This document shows, in pieces, positions 44,210-54,297 of a stretch of 64,000 nucleotides of DNA. The stretch lies in the NCBI GenBank assembly GCA_964603595.1, contig CAZRVN010000004.1:177482-241481 (forward strand), in the 5' to 3' direction. Origin of the DNA: JAQVEM01 sp964603595 (GTDB lineage: Bacteria > Actinomycetota > Humimicrobiia > Humimicrobiales > Humimicrobiaceae). The notes below the pieces were generated by a model. The model was not told the DNA's origin. It did not search any database and saw only the letters and a list, made by a program, of their open reading frames with translations. Position numbers and translations under genes: made by a program. Each line of letters begins with the position of its first letter. The stretch's first letter is position 1.

Positions 44210-44249
44210 CGTAGTAGTATGTATGCAAATCTACATACATACTACTACG
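44210..44249. repeat. perfect 16-bp inverted repeat with 8-nt loop
   Basis: CGTAGTAGTATGTATG (44210-44225) and its exact reverse complement (44234-44249) flank CAAATCTA. It is the strongest hairpin of the window. No T run follows on either strand, so it is not a simple terminator. It lies about 125 bp upstream of the rplU promoter and downstream of rng. It could be a processing site, a protein target or a remnant of a mobile element. Confidence 0.7.
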
Positions 44250-44587
44250 TACAGGGGCAAAATGAGAAGCGTCCGTTGTTCAAAAATTTTTTAACATTTA
44301 ACTATAAAATAATTTAGTCAAAAACAAACTATTCTATAGTATATGTAATTTTTTTTATTATAATTTATATTTTATATTTGTCAATAATAATTTTATATAA
44401 GTTAGCTACTAATTATAAGTATTCTTATAAATTGCATAAACTAAATAAGTAATAAAGTTATTTTAAATAAATCTTATGGAAGAGGTAAGTATTTTTTATG
44501 CCGGTATCCCGCTCAGCAGTAAGTTTTTAAACTTGTAGAGACAAAATAATAACTTTAAATTTTTCGCTACTTAAAGACTTTATTCTT

Positions 44588-46264
44588 TCAATCATGTATT
44601 TCTGCTACAGCACTGGTCTTTGACACTGATCTAATTTCTACCTTCAGTCTCTTACCCATATACTTGCTGCCGTCTATAATCTGGACAACATACCCGTTAA
44701 CTCTTGATATGGCATCGCTTTTATTATGAAAATACGGTTCTTCCACAACAAGATTGAGTATATCTCCTATCTTGAACGGCTGCGCGGCTTCTTTTACCTG
44801 CTTAACCGAACCTTCTGCGAGCAGCATAAAAGCATCTAAAGGTAACTTTGAATCTCCCTGGATATTAATATATTTTTTGGTTATTTTCTCAAGATGCTTT
44901 AGATTCCTGCCATCAGAGCCAATAACCTGAGCTGCTATTGAAGAGTTTAATTTTATTAAAAATCCCTTAGGTCCGCTCTCCCTGGCAAGTTTTCTAATTT
45001 TCCTTTCAATCTCCAGTCTTATAGTTTCCTCTGACTTTACAAAACCCGAACCCATGCAATCGTGGCAGGGCTTGCACATTGTACCCAGAATCCCATCAGA
45101 AACATTCTTCCTTGTCATCTCAAGAAGCCCCAGCTTGGAGAAAGGTAGGACTTCAGTTTTTGTCCTGTCACTCTCAAGGCACTGCATAAACTTGCTGTGA
45201 ACCTTTTTTCTGTCCTTCTCGCTTGCCATATCAATAAAATCAATCACTATTATTCCGCCAATATCCCTGAGTCTCAACTGGCTGACTATAGCTTCCGCTG
45301 CCTCAAGGTTGGTCCTTAATATTGTATGAGCCGAACCCTTGCTTGAAGTATATTTACCCGTATTAACATCAACTGTGGTCATTGCTTCTCCGTAGTCTAT
45401 TACTATAAAACCGCCTGATTTCAGCCACACCTTGCTTTCAAGAGCGTTCTCAATTACTTCATTGACATTAAATGATTCAAACAAATCCTCTTTACCATGA
45501 TGGACAATTATATTACCAAACTTTAATCCCACAGACCTCAGATAATGTTCTATTTCCCTCTTGACATTTTTTTTATCTACATATATGGCACTAAACTCTT
45601 CTGAGAACACATCCCGCATTAATTTTATTACTAATGAATATTCACTTGAAATTAATCTGGGCTTATTTAGAAAAGTAACCTTCTTACTTATAAAATTCCA
45701 CTTTTTTTTAAGCTGCTTTAAGTCACTTTTTAACTGGTCTTTATTTGCTTTCCTTGCTGCAGTCCTTACAATCAGTCCGCAATCATCGCTGCCTTTTAGG
45801 TCTCCAACAATTTCCCTTAAATTATCCCTTTCCTTAGAATTTAATTTTTTTGAAACACCTAAACCTTTATTAAAAGGTGCCAGTACCAGGTACTTACCCG
45901 GGATTGATATAAAAGTGGTAATTCTGGCTCCTTTTGTTTTCATGGCATCTTTTGTTACCTGGACCAGTATCATCTGGCCGGGTTTAAGAATATGCTGTAT
46001 CTTTTTGGGAATTTCTTCTCCATCGTAATTCTCAGCATCAAAACCTACTTCATTTATATATAAAAAAGCATTTTTATCCTCACCAATATCTACAAAAGCT
46101 GCATCCAGCCCTGGAAGAACATTTTTAACCCTGCCGATATAAATATTGCCTACCAGAGATTTTTTGCTTCTCCGCTCGAAATACAGCTGGGTGACCTGCT
46201 TTGACTCTAAAATGGCAATCCTTGTTTCATTCTTGTCTGCACTTATTAATATTTCTTTATTCAA
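44588..46264 (-). CDS. rng: ribonuclease G/E with C-terminal TRAM-like domain
   Basis: The protein has 558 residues. An S1 domain (about 37-125) comes first (GNIYIGRVKNVLPGLDAAF), then the RNase H-like and DNase I-like catalytic parts with VIDYGEAMTTVDVNTG and GGIIVIDFIDM, the zinc link CKPCHDC, and a C-terminal segment (about 495-558) that looks like a TRAM RNA-binding domain. It cuts single-stranded AU-rich RNA in rRNA and mRNA processing. The start is TTG with GGAG eleven bases upstream. The tail extends past the usual RNase G end. Confidence 0.92.
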   Translation of the reverse strand: MNKEILISADKNETRIAILESKQVTQLYFERRSKKSLVGNIYIGRVKNVLPGLDAAFVDIGEDKNAFLYINEVGFDAENYDGEEIPKKIQHILKPGQMILVQVTKDAMKTKGARITTFISIPGKYLVLAPFNKGLGVSKKLNSKERDNLREIVGDLKGSDDCGLIVRTAARKANKDQLKSDLKQLKKKWNFISKKVTFLNKPRLISSEYSLVIKLMRDVFSEEFSAIYVDKKNVKREIEHYLRSVGLKFGNIIVHHGKEDLFESFNVNEVIENALESKVWLKSGGFIVIDYGEAMTTVDVNTGKYTSSKGSAHTILRTNLEAAEAIVSQLRLRDIGGIIVIDFIDMASEKDRKKVHSKFMQCLESDRTKTEVLPFSKLGLLEMTRKNVSDGILGTMCKPCHDCMGSGFVKSEETIRLEIERKIRKLARESGPKGFLIKLNSSIAAQVIGSDGRNLKHLEKITKKYINIQGDSKLPLDAFMLLAEGSVKQVKEAAQPFKIGDILNLVVEEPYFHNKSDAISRVNGYVVQIIDGSKYMGKRLKVEIRSVSKTSAVAEIHD

Positions 46265-46291
46265 CTTTTTCTATACTCCTTTAACAATTGT

Positions 46292-46966
46292 TTAAATTAT
46301 CTCTATAGGGGTTTTAAGACTTTTCCCTTTTATTACAAATAGTTCTTCTTTTTTTACATCATTAATTTTTATCCCGTATTTTTCCAACAGGTCTCCTAAA
46401 AATAGATAGAAACTATTAAATTTAAAAATCCTATTATCCTTTTCTTTAAAAATTTTAGCATATCCAAACAGTTTTAGCAGGATAATATTTGTAGCTTTCC
46501 CTGAAGTCACCTTTTTAAGGTCAAATATGGAGTCTGAAAAATCAGACTTCCTTATTAAACCAACTATTCCTTTATAGAATTTTTCCTGCCGGGCTTTACC
46601 GGAATTACCGGTATCAAGGACAAAAATATAAAGACTTATATCTATCTGGCTCATTAAGCTATCTATTTTTACAGGCACTTTCCTTGCTTCAGTAACCTGA
46701 ATTTCTTCCTTTAGTTCCATATTAATCCTTTTTTTAAAATCCTCTTCTTCTATATTATTTTCAATAGACACATCCCCGTATTCTGCAAAGCTCTCTACTC
46801 CCAGCGGGGTCGGGTTGCTGAAACTTATTTTTGGCCTTGGATTATACCCCTGGCTGTACACCGGATTAAACCCCGCCCTATTTAAAGCACGGATTATAAT
46901 CCTTGAAATATCCAGATGAGACAGGTACTTGAATTCATCTTTTTTATAAAATTTAAATCTTATCAT
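46292..46966 (-). CDS. DUF2344-family protein
   Basis: The protein has 224 residues and belongs to the family found next to or fused with the large radical SAM protein upstream (TIGR03936 type). Landmarks are FKYLSHLDISRIIIRALNRAG, YSQGYNPRPKISFSNP and PLGVESFAEYGDV. Its function is unknown; an RNA- or tRNA-linked role is often guessed because of its neighbours. I chose ATG 46966, which fits the family start; in-frame ATGs at 46978 and 46996 overlap the upstream gene. Confidence 0.88.
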   Translation of the reverse strand: MIRFKFYKKDEFKYLSHLDISRIIIRALNRAGFNPVYSQGYNPRPKISFSNPTPLGVESFAEYGDVSIENNIEEEDFKKRINMELKEEIQVTEARKVPVKIDSLMSQIDISLYIFVLDTGNSGKARQEKFYKGIVGLIRKSDFSDSIFDLKKVTSGKATNIILLKLFGYAKIFKEKDNRIFKFNSFYLFLGDLLEKYGIKINDVKKEELFVIKGKSLKTPIEII

Positions 46967-46970
46967 TACA

Positions 46971-48758
46971 TTAAACATATTTTCCTGATTTCTCATATTC
47001 TTTCAGTAAAGAGCTCTTTTTGACCCTTATATCAATAACATCCCAGGGAAGTATTTCATCAACAGGAAAGTTTCTGGTAGTAAATAAGCTTATATCCACA
47101 CCGGAGTTTTTAAATGCCTTTTCCCAGATGCCGAAATTAAAGAAGTCGGACCAGTTATCAAACTTTGCCCCGTTTTTCCATGCATTCTCTATAACATCAC
47201 AGAGCAGCTCGCTGCCTCTTGAAAGGGCACTTTCTATCAAACTCCTCTCAGGGTCAGACCACTTTATATTTATATACCTTTTTGGTGTATTGCTTAAAAT
47301 ATAGCTAAACTTTTTTTTAAGACTTTCCGGGCTTTCAAGCCCCACCCACTGAAAGGGTGTAAATGGCTTGGGACAGAAAGCATTTATGCTGATATTAATT
47401 TTCAGCCTTCTTAGCTTCCTTCCAGGAACTTCGTTCCTGGCTACATTAATTATCTTTTCTACAAGCTCTACTATCCCTTTAATATCCTGTTCATTCTCAA
47501 AAGGCAGGCCGATCATAAAATAAAGCTTAATCTTCTCCCATCCTTTGCCAAAAGCCATTTTAATACATTCAAGCATTTCATCTTCTTTAATATTCTTATT
47601 GATTATATCCCTCATTCTCTGCGTGCCCGCCTCGGGGGCAAAGGTAAGTCCTGTCTTTCTGCCACTCTGTATAAGCTCCAGAAACCTCAAGTTAAAACTG
47701 TTAAGCCGCATGGAAGGCATCGATATTGAAAGTCTTTTTGATTTTAAAGCACCGGTTACACCTTCAACCAGATGTTCTATTTTCTCATAATCAGACGATG
47801 ACAGAGATAAAAAAGAAATTTCATCATAACCGGTATTTTTAATACCGCTTACACTCTGCTTTATCAGGGATTCAACTTCCCTTTTACGCACAGGCCTGTA
47901 AATAATACCTGCCTGGCAAAATCTGCAACCTCTCCAGCATCCCCTCATAATTTCTACTATATACCTGTCATGCACCGTTCTTATATTCGGTATAATAGGG
48001 TCTGTAACCACATTAAATTTATCAAGTTTCCTCACTACTGCTTTTTTTACTTTTTTGCAGGGCTCAAACTTCTTAATAAGTCCATTTTTATAGTAATAAA
48101 ATTTATAAAAACGGGGGACATATACCCCGTCCAGCCTGCTAATTTCTTTTAAAAGCCAGCTTTTACTTTTGTTATTTTTTTTATATATCTTGACTTTCTT
48201 AAGAATATCAACAACTACCTCCTCGCCGTCACCTATAACAAAAAAATCCATAAATTTAGAGAGCGGCTGAGGATTTACTACTGCAGAACCACCCGCACCA
48301 ACCAGGGGAGTATTTTCCCCTCTCTGCTCTGAATGTGCATTTATTCCGCCGAGGTCAAGTATATTTAATATATTGGTATACAACATCTCATGCTGTACTG
48401 AAAAGCCAACTAAATCAAAACAGTCAAGAAATATCCTGTTTTCCAGTGAAAATATTTTTACATTGCAGTCTTTGAGTTTTTTCTCAAAATCCACCCATGG
48501 CGAAAAAACTCTTTCAACCGAGAAATCTTTATATTTGTTTACAATATCATATATAATCTGGATGCCGAGATTAGACATCCCAACTTCATAAATATCAGGA
48601 AATACCAGAGCCATAAAAACCATACCGGAAAAATCCTCCGGCAACCCAAGGTTTTTACTCTTTGTTCCTATTTCCTTATTTATATATCTTCCGGGTTTCT
48701 CTATACCTTCCAGAAGTTCTTCAAGCAGTTCAAAATCCAGCCTTTTTATATCACCCAT
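46971..48758 (-). CDS. radical SAM protein of the TIGR03960 family
   Basis: The protein has 595 residues. An N-terminal B12-binding-like region (about 30-190) precedes the radical SAM barrel with CWRGCRFCQAG (three Cys for the 4Fe-4S cluster). Other landmarks are GMSNLGIQIIYDIVN, FAPEAGTQRMRDIINK and CPKPFTPFQW. In many genomes it is fused with or next to DUF2344 and near rng, rplU and rpmA, as here. The substrate is unknown. I prefer ATG 48758 to a TTG four codons upstream. Confidence 0.9.
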   Translation of the reverse strand: MGDIKRLDFELLEELLEGIEKPGRYINKEIGTKSKNLGLPEDFSGMVFMALVFPDIYEVGMSNLGIQIIYDIVNKYKDFSVERVFSPWVDFEKKLKDCNVKIFSLENRIFLDCFDLVGFSVQHEMLYTNILNILDLGGINAHSEQRGENTPLVGAGGSAVVNPQPLSKFMDFFVIGDGEEVVVDILKKVKIYKKNNKSKSWLLKEISRLDGVYVPRFYKFYYYKNGLIKKFEPCKKVKKAVVRKLDKFNVVTDPIIPNIRTVHDRYIVEIMRGCWRGCRFCQAGIIYRPVRKREVESLIKQSVSGIKNTGYDEISFLSLSSSDYEKIEHLVEGVTGALKSKRLSISMPSMRLNSFNLRFLELIQSGRKTGLTFAPEAGTQRMRDIINKNIKEDEMLECIKMAFGKGWEKIKLYFMIGLPFENEQDIKGIVELVEKIINVARNEVPGRKLRRLKINISINAFCPKPFTPFQWVGLESPESLKKKFSYILSNTPKRYINIKWSDPERSLIESALSRGSELLCDVIENAWKNGAKFDNWSDFFNFGIWEKAFKNSGVDISLFTTRNFPVDEILPWDVIDIRVKKSSLLKEYEKSGKYV

Positions 48759-48786
48759 ATTTATTCTCAATTACTGTTTACCCATA

Positions 48787-49986
48787 CTATTTAAATTGCT
48801 GATAAGCTATTTCATGTTCCTTTCTGACTTCTCTCCACCTGTATATATTTTCTACCAGACCAATTCCCAGCAGCATGCTTATAAGGTTAGAGCCCCCGGA
48901 GCTTAAGAAGGGCAATGGAATTCCTACTATAGGCATTATACCTATAGTCATACCTATATTTATTATTACCTGTGATAAAATAATAAAACCCACGCCTGCA
49001 CCAAGAAGCATCGCAAAACTATCAGACGATACCGAAGCGATATAAAAACATCTCCATACAATAACTCCAAGAACTACTATTACTATAACCGCACCAAGAA
49101 ACCCCAGTTCTTCCCCTATAACGGAAAATATAAAATCAGTATGATGTTCGGGAACATAACTCAGATTGGTTTGCTTTCCCAGAAAGAGACCCTTGCCCAG
49201 GAGACCTCCGGAACCTATTGCCAGCTTGGACTGGAAAAGATTATAACCTGCACCTTCATCCGGATATGCCTCCGGCTTCAATAAAACAAGGATTCTATCC
49301 AGCTGGTATTGCTTTATATAACCGGCATTAAAAGCAAAAAAAATGCTTCCCACTGTCATTCCAAATATCGAAATAATATATAGAAAATTAGCACCGGAGA
49401 TAAACAATAAACATATATATACGATAAAATATATCAGCGCAGTCCCGTAATCCGGCTGAAGCAATACCATCATCATAAAAGAAAGAGACACAGCCAGAGA
49501 TATAATAACTTTTTTAAAAGTTATCCGGTGTTCTTTTTCCCTCTTCCATTTTGATAATACCGCAGCAAGGCATATTACCATAAAAATCTTTGAAAATTCT
49601 GAGGGTTGGATAGTCGTAAACTCTAAATCTATCCAGCTTCTTGAACCATGCACTTCATAACCAAAAAGAAGCACAGCAGCAAGCGAGGCAATGCCCGCAA
49701 TAAAAAACAGCCACCAGTATCTTTCAATTTTCCTGTAGTTTATAAACTGGAATGCAACGAATAATACAATTCCTGCAGCCAGGTAAATTAATTGTTTTTT
49801 CAGATAATACTGAGGGTCAGTAACCCCGCCGGGAAGAGTTCCTCTGGTTGCGCTGTAAATTACAATCACCCCAAAAGAAGAGATAGCCAGCACCATGAAG
49901 AACAATATAAAATCATAGTTAATAGTCTTCTTCTCCCCGCCGTAACTTTCCAGATCAAATGGATTTTTGTTTTTCCTTCTTATCAT
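48787..49986 (-). CDS. rodA: rod-shape peptidoglycan glycosyltransferase RodA
   Basis: The protein has 399 residues and about ten hydrophobic segments of the SEDS family. Landmarks are IQPSEFSKIFMV, the VLLQPDYGTALI motif with the catalytic Asp, EHHTDFIFSVIGEELGFLG and the end motif GIPLPFLSSGGSNLI. It polymerises lipid II during elongation with PBP2, encoded directly upstream. Order here is mreB-mreC-mreD-mrdA-rodA. Confidence 0.94.
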   Translation of the reverse strand: MIRRKNKNPFDLESYGGEKKTINYDFILFFMVLAISSFGVIVIYSATRGTLPGGVTDPQYYLKKQLIYLAAGIVLFVAFQFINYRKIERYWWLFFIAGIASLAAVLLFGYEVHGSRSWIDLEFTTIQPSEFSKIFMVICLAAVLSKWKREKEHRITFKKVIISLAVSLSFMMMVLLQPDYGTALIYFIVYICLLFISGANFLYIISIFGMTVGSIFFAFNAGYIKQYQLDRILVLLKPEAYPDEGAGYNLFQSKLAIGSGGLLGKGLFLGKQTNLSYVPEHHTDFIFSVIGEELGFLGAVIVIVVLGVIVWRCFYIASVSSDSFAMLLGAGVGFIILSQVIINIGMTIGIMPIVGIPLPFLSSGGSNLISMLLGIGLVENIYRWREVRKEHEIAYQQFK

Positions 49987-50030
49987 TTAACTATATAAAC
50001 TAAATAAATAATTCAATTTAATAATTACCA

Positions 50031-51887
50031 TTAATCAATATTAAATAAGTATCTGTAAATCTTTTCTGCAATTGGCGCAACATTGCTTCCGCCTGAACCT
50101 GCCTGCTCTAGCATGCCCACTATTACATACTCCGGATCACCTACCGGAGCATAACTTGCAAACCACGCATAATCCTGCTTTCCGTAAAACTCGGCAGTAC
50201 CTGTTTTTGCCGCAACAGGTATTTCATCTACAGGAAAATCCATAAAAACGCTATAAGCAGTTCCACCGGGGCCAGCTACCTGGGTAAGACCTTTTTCTAT
50301 TATTTCAATAAAATCCTTTTCTAATTGTAAATCCTGGTATTCTTCAGCCGAACCACCTGTAAACAAAACGTCCTCATCATCTCTTATCTCTTTAATTAAG
50401 TAGGGCCTGTACTTTATACCCCTGTTAGCTATAACAGAATACGCCAGTGCCATCTGAAGAGGTGTTACCTTTAAGTCTCCCTGTCCTATAGACATATTAA
50501 CCGTATCACCGGGAAACCAGACTGCATTCTCTTTCTGGTCTTTAAAATACTCTTCTTTCCATTCTTTATCCGGTACCAGTCCAATATCTTCACCCGGAAT
50601 ATCCACGCCGGTTTCAGAACCAAAGCCAAAAATTCTTGAATATTTCTGTAGAAGCTCCTCAGTATTATTTAATTTCTTTAAAAGCCCATATCCCACCTGG
50701 TAGAAATAAATATCACAGGAATTTTTAATAGCGCCCACAATATTAAGACTGCCATGTCCTGATTTTAGCCAGCAGGAATACGGAAAATTCCCTCCAAGCC
50801 CGTACCATACACCTGCACAGTTAAAACTGCTTCCTTCAGTTATAACTCCTTCATTAAGTCCTCCATAAGCAGTAACTATCTTAAAAACCGACCCTGGAGG
50901 AAAAGATGAAATGGCCCTGTTTAGAAAGGGGTAATGATTATCCGGGTCATTCAAATTATTCCAGTCATCCTCCGATATACCTCCCACAAATAATTCCGGG
51001 TCGTAAGTAGGATAACTTGCCATGGCAAGTATCTGGCCATCCCCGGGACTGAGTACTACTACAGCACCGCCTGTGACTTTGTAATATTCATCAGTGTCCT
51101 TAATTTTTTTCTGCCTTACTTCAAGTATTGATTGGTAGAGTGATTCCTCAACAACTTTCTGTAAATCAATATCAATAGTCAGATAGAGGTCATTTCCGCT
51201 AATTGGCTCTTTCTCCTGTATTATGCTCACCGGCCTTTCAAGGGGGTCTACTTCATATACCACCTTTCCTTTTTTACCCCGGAGAACACTCTCATAAGTT
51301 TCTTCCAGGCCACCCAACCCTATCTGGTCTCCGCCCTCGTAATTATAATTATATTCCTCCGATTTTAACTTCTCTTCACTTATTTCCCCTATATACCCCA
51401 GAATATGAGACGCCAGGGAGCCATATTTATACTGCCTAAGGTAAACATCAACCACTTCCACTCCCGGTAATTTATCACTGTTTTCTTCAATATAAATAAC
51501 GCTGGCAGTATCAATATCCTGCTTTATAATAACTTTATCCATATAAGAAACATTGCTCTCCTCTACTTTCTTCTTTATCTTATAATAGGAAATACCCAGA
51601 CAATCACTTAAAATTCTCATAACATCTTCATTTCCCGAAACAATATTCGGCTGCACAGCCACGGCTTTTACAGGTATGCTCTTAACCAGTAACTTCCCGT
51701 TGCAGTCATAAATATCACCACGCGGAGCTGAAATAGTTTTTTCTCTTGTAATACTCTCAGATGCTAATTCTGCATAAAGCTCCCCGCTCATAACCTGCAT
51801 GAAGTAAAGTCTTAAAATAAGCACAATCAATATCATTACCAGCAGGTAAAATAAAATTTTAAACCTTATTCTTATATTTGAATTCAA
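50031..51887 (-). CDS. mrdA: penicillin-binding protein 2 (transpeptidase)
   Basis: The protein has 618 residues. It has one N-terminal membrane anchor (about 9-29), a dimerisation domain, and a transpeptidase domain with the active-site motif PPGSVFKIV (S-x-x-K), the SCD motif and KTGTAEF. It cross-links peptidoglycan with RodA. The start is TTG with GGAGA six bases before. It overlaps mreD by 29 bp. Confidence 0.95.
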   Translation of the reverse strand: MNSNIRIRFKILFYLLVMILIVLILRLYFMQVMSGELYAELASESITREKTISAPRGDIYDCNGKLLVKSIPVKAVAVQPNIVSGNEDVMRILSDCLGISYYKIKKKVEESNVSYMDKVIIKQDIDTASVIYIEENSDKLPGVEVVDVYLRQYKYGSLASHILGYIGEISEEKLKSEEYNYNYEGGDQIGLGGLEETYESVLRGKKGKVVYEVDPLERPVSIIQEKEPISGNDLYLTIDIDLQKVVEESLYQSILEVRQKKIKDTDEYYKVTGGAVVVLSPGDGQILAMASYPTYDPELFVGGISEDDWNNLNDPDNHYPFLNRAISSFPPGSVFKIVTAYGGLNEGVITEGSSFNCAGVWYGLGGNFPYSCWLKSGHGSLNIVGAIKNSCDIYFYQVGYGLLKKLNNTEELLQKYSRIFGFGSETGVDIPGEDIGLVPDKEWKEEYFKDQKENAVWFPGDTVNMSIGQGDLKVTPLQMALAYSVIANRGIKYRPYLIKEIRDDEDVLFTGGSAEEYQDLQLEKDFIEIIEKGLTQVAGPGGTAYSVFMDFPVDEIPVAAKTGTAEFYGKQDYAWFASYAPVGDPEYVIVGMLEQAGSGGSNVAPIAEKIYRYLFNID

Positions 51888-52389
51888 ATTCAGTCTCCTT
51901 ATCCATGCCTGAACTTATCCTAATCAGGGGGAACATAATAAGCATTAAAATAATATTACAAACCGGCCTTATAATCATATCCAGCCCCATACCAAACCAG
52001 CTAATGCCGAAATTAAATAAATAATAAATTAAACTGAATATTAAAATATTAATTTCTGTAACAAGAAAAACAATAAATATATGGGTTAATAATTTTGATT
52101 TAAATCCTGCGGAAATAAGCTTTCTTGCCATAAATGCATCTATAGAATAAACAAATGCGCTTATCCCTATGATATTTCCTGTCATCAAATCCATTACCAG
52201 GCCCACTATAAACCCGAACAACATGCCCCATAATGTGCCGTCAAAAAGTGCAACCGCTATTATGGCAACCATGATTAAATCAAAACTTATTGAGAATATC
52301 TTAAGATACCCAAAAAAAGCAACCTGGAGCAACAAGCAGATTATTAAAATAAAAAAATGCAGAATTTTGGAGAAACTTTTCATAATCAT
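51859..52389 (-). CDS. mreD: rod-shape determining protein MreD
   Basis: The protein has 176 residues and about five hydrophobic segments, with the MreD-type FDGTLWGMLFGFIVGLVMDL stretch. It links MreC to the synthesis complex in the membrane. Sequence conservation of this family is low; position between mreC and mrdA makes the call safe. Confidence 0.88.
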   Translation of the reverse strand: MIMKSFSKILHFFILIICLLLQVAFFGYLKIFSISFDLIMVAIIAVALFDGTLWGMLFGFIVGLVMDLMTGNIIGISAFVYSIDAFMARKLISAGFKSKLLTHIFIVFLVTEINILIFSLIYYLFNFGISWFGMGLDMIIRPVCNIILMLIMFPLIRISSGMDKETEFEFKYKNKV

Positions 52390-52405
52390 AACCGATACTT
52401 TTCAT

Positions 52406-53215
52406 TTATTGCTTTAATATCAGTACATACTCCAATCTTTTAAAATCGGCAAATGGTTCTACTTCAATAATCTTATATGGACTATTTCCATCCTCGCTTA
52501 CTTTGCTTACTCTTCCCACCAGGATTTCACCGGGAAGATTCCCATATTCAGATGTAATTATTATATCCCCCTTAAATACAGTCTCGCCTACAGGTATATA
52601 ATTTAATATAATTTTCCCGTCCTGGCTGCCTTTCAGGACACCAAGTTTTCTTGAAGACAGAATTCTTACCCCTATACTGCTCTGGGGGTCATTAATAAGC
52701 CTGACATTACAGGACTTGCTGCCGCACTGGGTGATAACTCCTATAAGCCCCTCTTCACTTAAAATTCCCATTCCCTGGCAGGCACCTTCGGTGATACCCG
52801 CATTTAAAATTATTTCCGACTGCCAGCTTCCCTTATTAAACCCTATTACCCTTGCCGTTATGGTTTCGTAACCTTCTCTGAGTTTCATATCCAGTAATTT
52901 TCTCAAAGAATCATTCTCAACCCTGAGATTCACGCTGTCAACATATTCTTCTCTTAACCCGGAATTTTCCGCCCGAAGATCCAGATATTTCTCCCTTAAA
53001 TTTATATAATCCCTTATAGAATTAAAAAAACCTATAACCGGGCTGAATAAAGAAAAAAACTTCTCCTGGATTGGTTTAAAAAAGTCAATGGTTTTAGACT
53101 TTATATTATTAATTATTTCGGATTGTCTAAAGCTTGCGGTAATGACAACCAGACATAAAAAGATTATTACAGCAAGAACAATAAAGTTCCTGACTCTTCT
53201 GTTTAATATAACCAT
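52406..53215 (-). CDS. mreC: rod-shape determining protein MreC
   Basis: The protein has 269 residues. An N-terminal membrane anchor (about 10-28) is followed by a coiled coil (about 55-105) and the beta-domain (ARVIGFNKGSWQSEIILNAG, VRLINDPQSSIGVRI, GEILVGRVSKV). It organises MreB, MreD and PBP2 at the membrane. It lies 32 bp after mreB. Confidence 0.92.
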   Translation of the reverse strand: MVILNRRVRNFIVLAVIIFLCLVVITASFRQSEIINNIKSKTIDFFKPIQEKFFSLFSPVIGFFNSIRDYINLREKYLDLRAENSGLREEYVDSVNLRVENDSLRKLLDMKLREGYETITARVIGFNKGSWQSEIILNAGITEGACQGMGILSEEGLIGVITQCGSKSCNVRLINDPQSSIGVRILSSRKLGVLKGSQDGKIILNYIPVGETVFKGDIIITSEYGNLPGEILVGRVSKVSEDGNSPYKIIEVEPFADFKRLEYVLILKQ

Positions 53216-53247
53216 CAGTAAATATTATAGATTGAATGTAAAACCAG

Positions 53248-54282
53248 CTATTTTGAATATCTTAAATATCTTTTCAAAGTATTGAAATCCTCAACACATT
53301 TACCTGCTCCTATGGCCACCGCTGCCATCGGGTCTTCGGCAAGGTAAACCGGGCAATGTGTTTCCCTGCTGATTCTCTCTGTTAAACCCTTAAGCAATGA
53401 ACCTCCTCCTGCCATAACAATACCTTTTTTCATTATATCCGAAGAAAGTTCCGGGGGTGTTACGTCAAGTACCTCAACAATAGAATTTACGATATCACCC
53501 AGTACCTTCTCTAACGCTCTCCTTATCTGCTGGCTAGTAATAATAATGGTTTTAGGAAGGCCGGTTATCAGGTCTCTTCCATTTATCTCCATCTTTTCCT
53601 CATTTTCAAGAGGAAATGCAGATCCTATTTCCATTTTTACTTTTTCTGCAGTTCTTTCCCCCAGATATAGATTGTGCTCTTTTTTTAAATAATATGTTAT
53701 TGCGTCATCCATATCATCTCCGCCAATCCTTAACGACTGGCTCACCACTATTCCTCCCAGCGATATAACTGCAACCTCTGAGGTACCTCCTCCTATATCT
53801 ATAATCATACTACCCCTTGGCTCATCAATGGAAAGACCCGAACCAATTGCTGCTGCCAGAGGCTCTTCAATTATATAAGCTGCTCTTGCCCCGGCCTGTT
53901 CAGTAGCTTCAACTACTGCTTTTTTCTCTACAGGGGTAATTCCTGACGGTACACAGATAACTATTCTTGGCCTGGCAAAAGCCACATTTTTATGAACTCT
54001 CTGGATAAAATACCTGAGCATTTTTTCTGTTGTTTCAAAATCTGCAATTACTCCATTCTTTAAAGGCCTCGTTGCTATTATATTATCAGGAGTTCTACCC
54101 ACCATTCTCTTGGCTTCTTTACCAACTGCCAGTATTGTTTTTCTCTCTCTGTCAATTGCCACAACTGAGGGCTCTTCCAGAATTATTCCTTTGCCCTTAA
54201 CATATACCAGGGTATTGGCTGTTCCCAGGTCTATACCCATATCCTTACCTATTATATTTAGAAAAAAATCAAACAACTGCAT
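53248..54282 (-). CDS. mreB: rod-shape determining protein MreB
   Basis: The protein has 344 residues and is a bacterial actin. The ATP-binding parts are GIDLGTANTLVYVKG, the IDIGGGTSEVAVISL loop and the MAGGGSLLKGL motif. It forms membrane filaments that direct wall elongation. AAGGAG lies before the ATG. It is the first gene of the mre set and follows maf. Confidence 0.97.
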   Translation of the reverse strand: MQLFDFFLNIIGKDMGIDLGTANTLVYVKGKGIILEEPSVVAIDRERKTILAVGKEAKRMVGRTPDNIIATRPLKNGVIADFETTEKMLRYFIQRVHKNVAFARPRIVICVPSGITPVEKKAVVEATEQAGARAAYIIEEPLAAAIGSGLSIDEPRGSMIIDIGGGTSEVAVISLGGIVVSQSLRIGGDDMDDAITYYLKKEHNLYLGERTAEKVKMEIGSAFPLENEEKMEINGRDLITGLPKTIIITSQQIRRALEKVLGDIVNSIVEVLDVTPPELSSDIMKKGIVMAGGGSLLKGLTERISRETHCPVYLAEDPMAAVAIGAGKCVEDFNTLKRYLRYSK

Positions 54283-54297
54283 TTATTAGCTCCTTAA

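Larger units (their letters stand above)
44018..44587. other. intergenic region between rng and rplU
   Basis: No gene is visible. The region holds the rplU promoter (44084-44055, minus strand) and a perfect 16-bp inverted repeat (44210-44249). The part from about 44280 to 44587 is extremely AT-rich; I see no terminator for rng. Confidence 0.55.

Noticed and set aside
44210..44249. The 16-bp inverted repeat as an intrinsic terminator of rng
   Set aside because: No T run follows on either strand, and the loop and arm composition do not fit.
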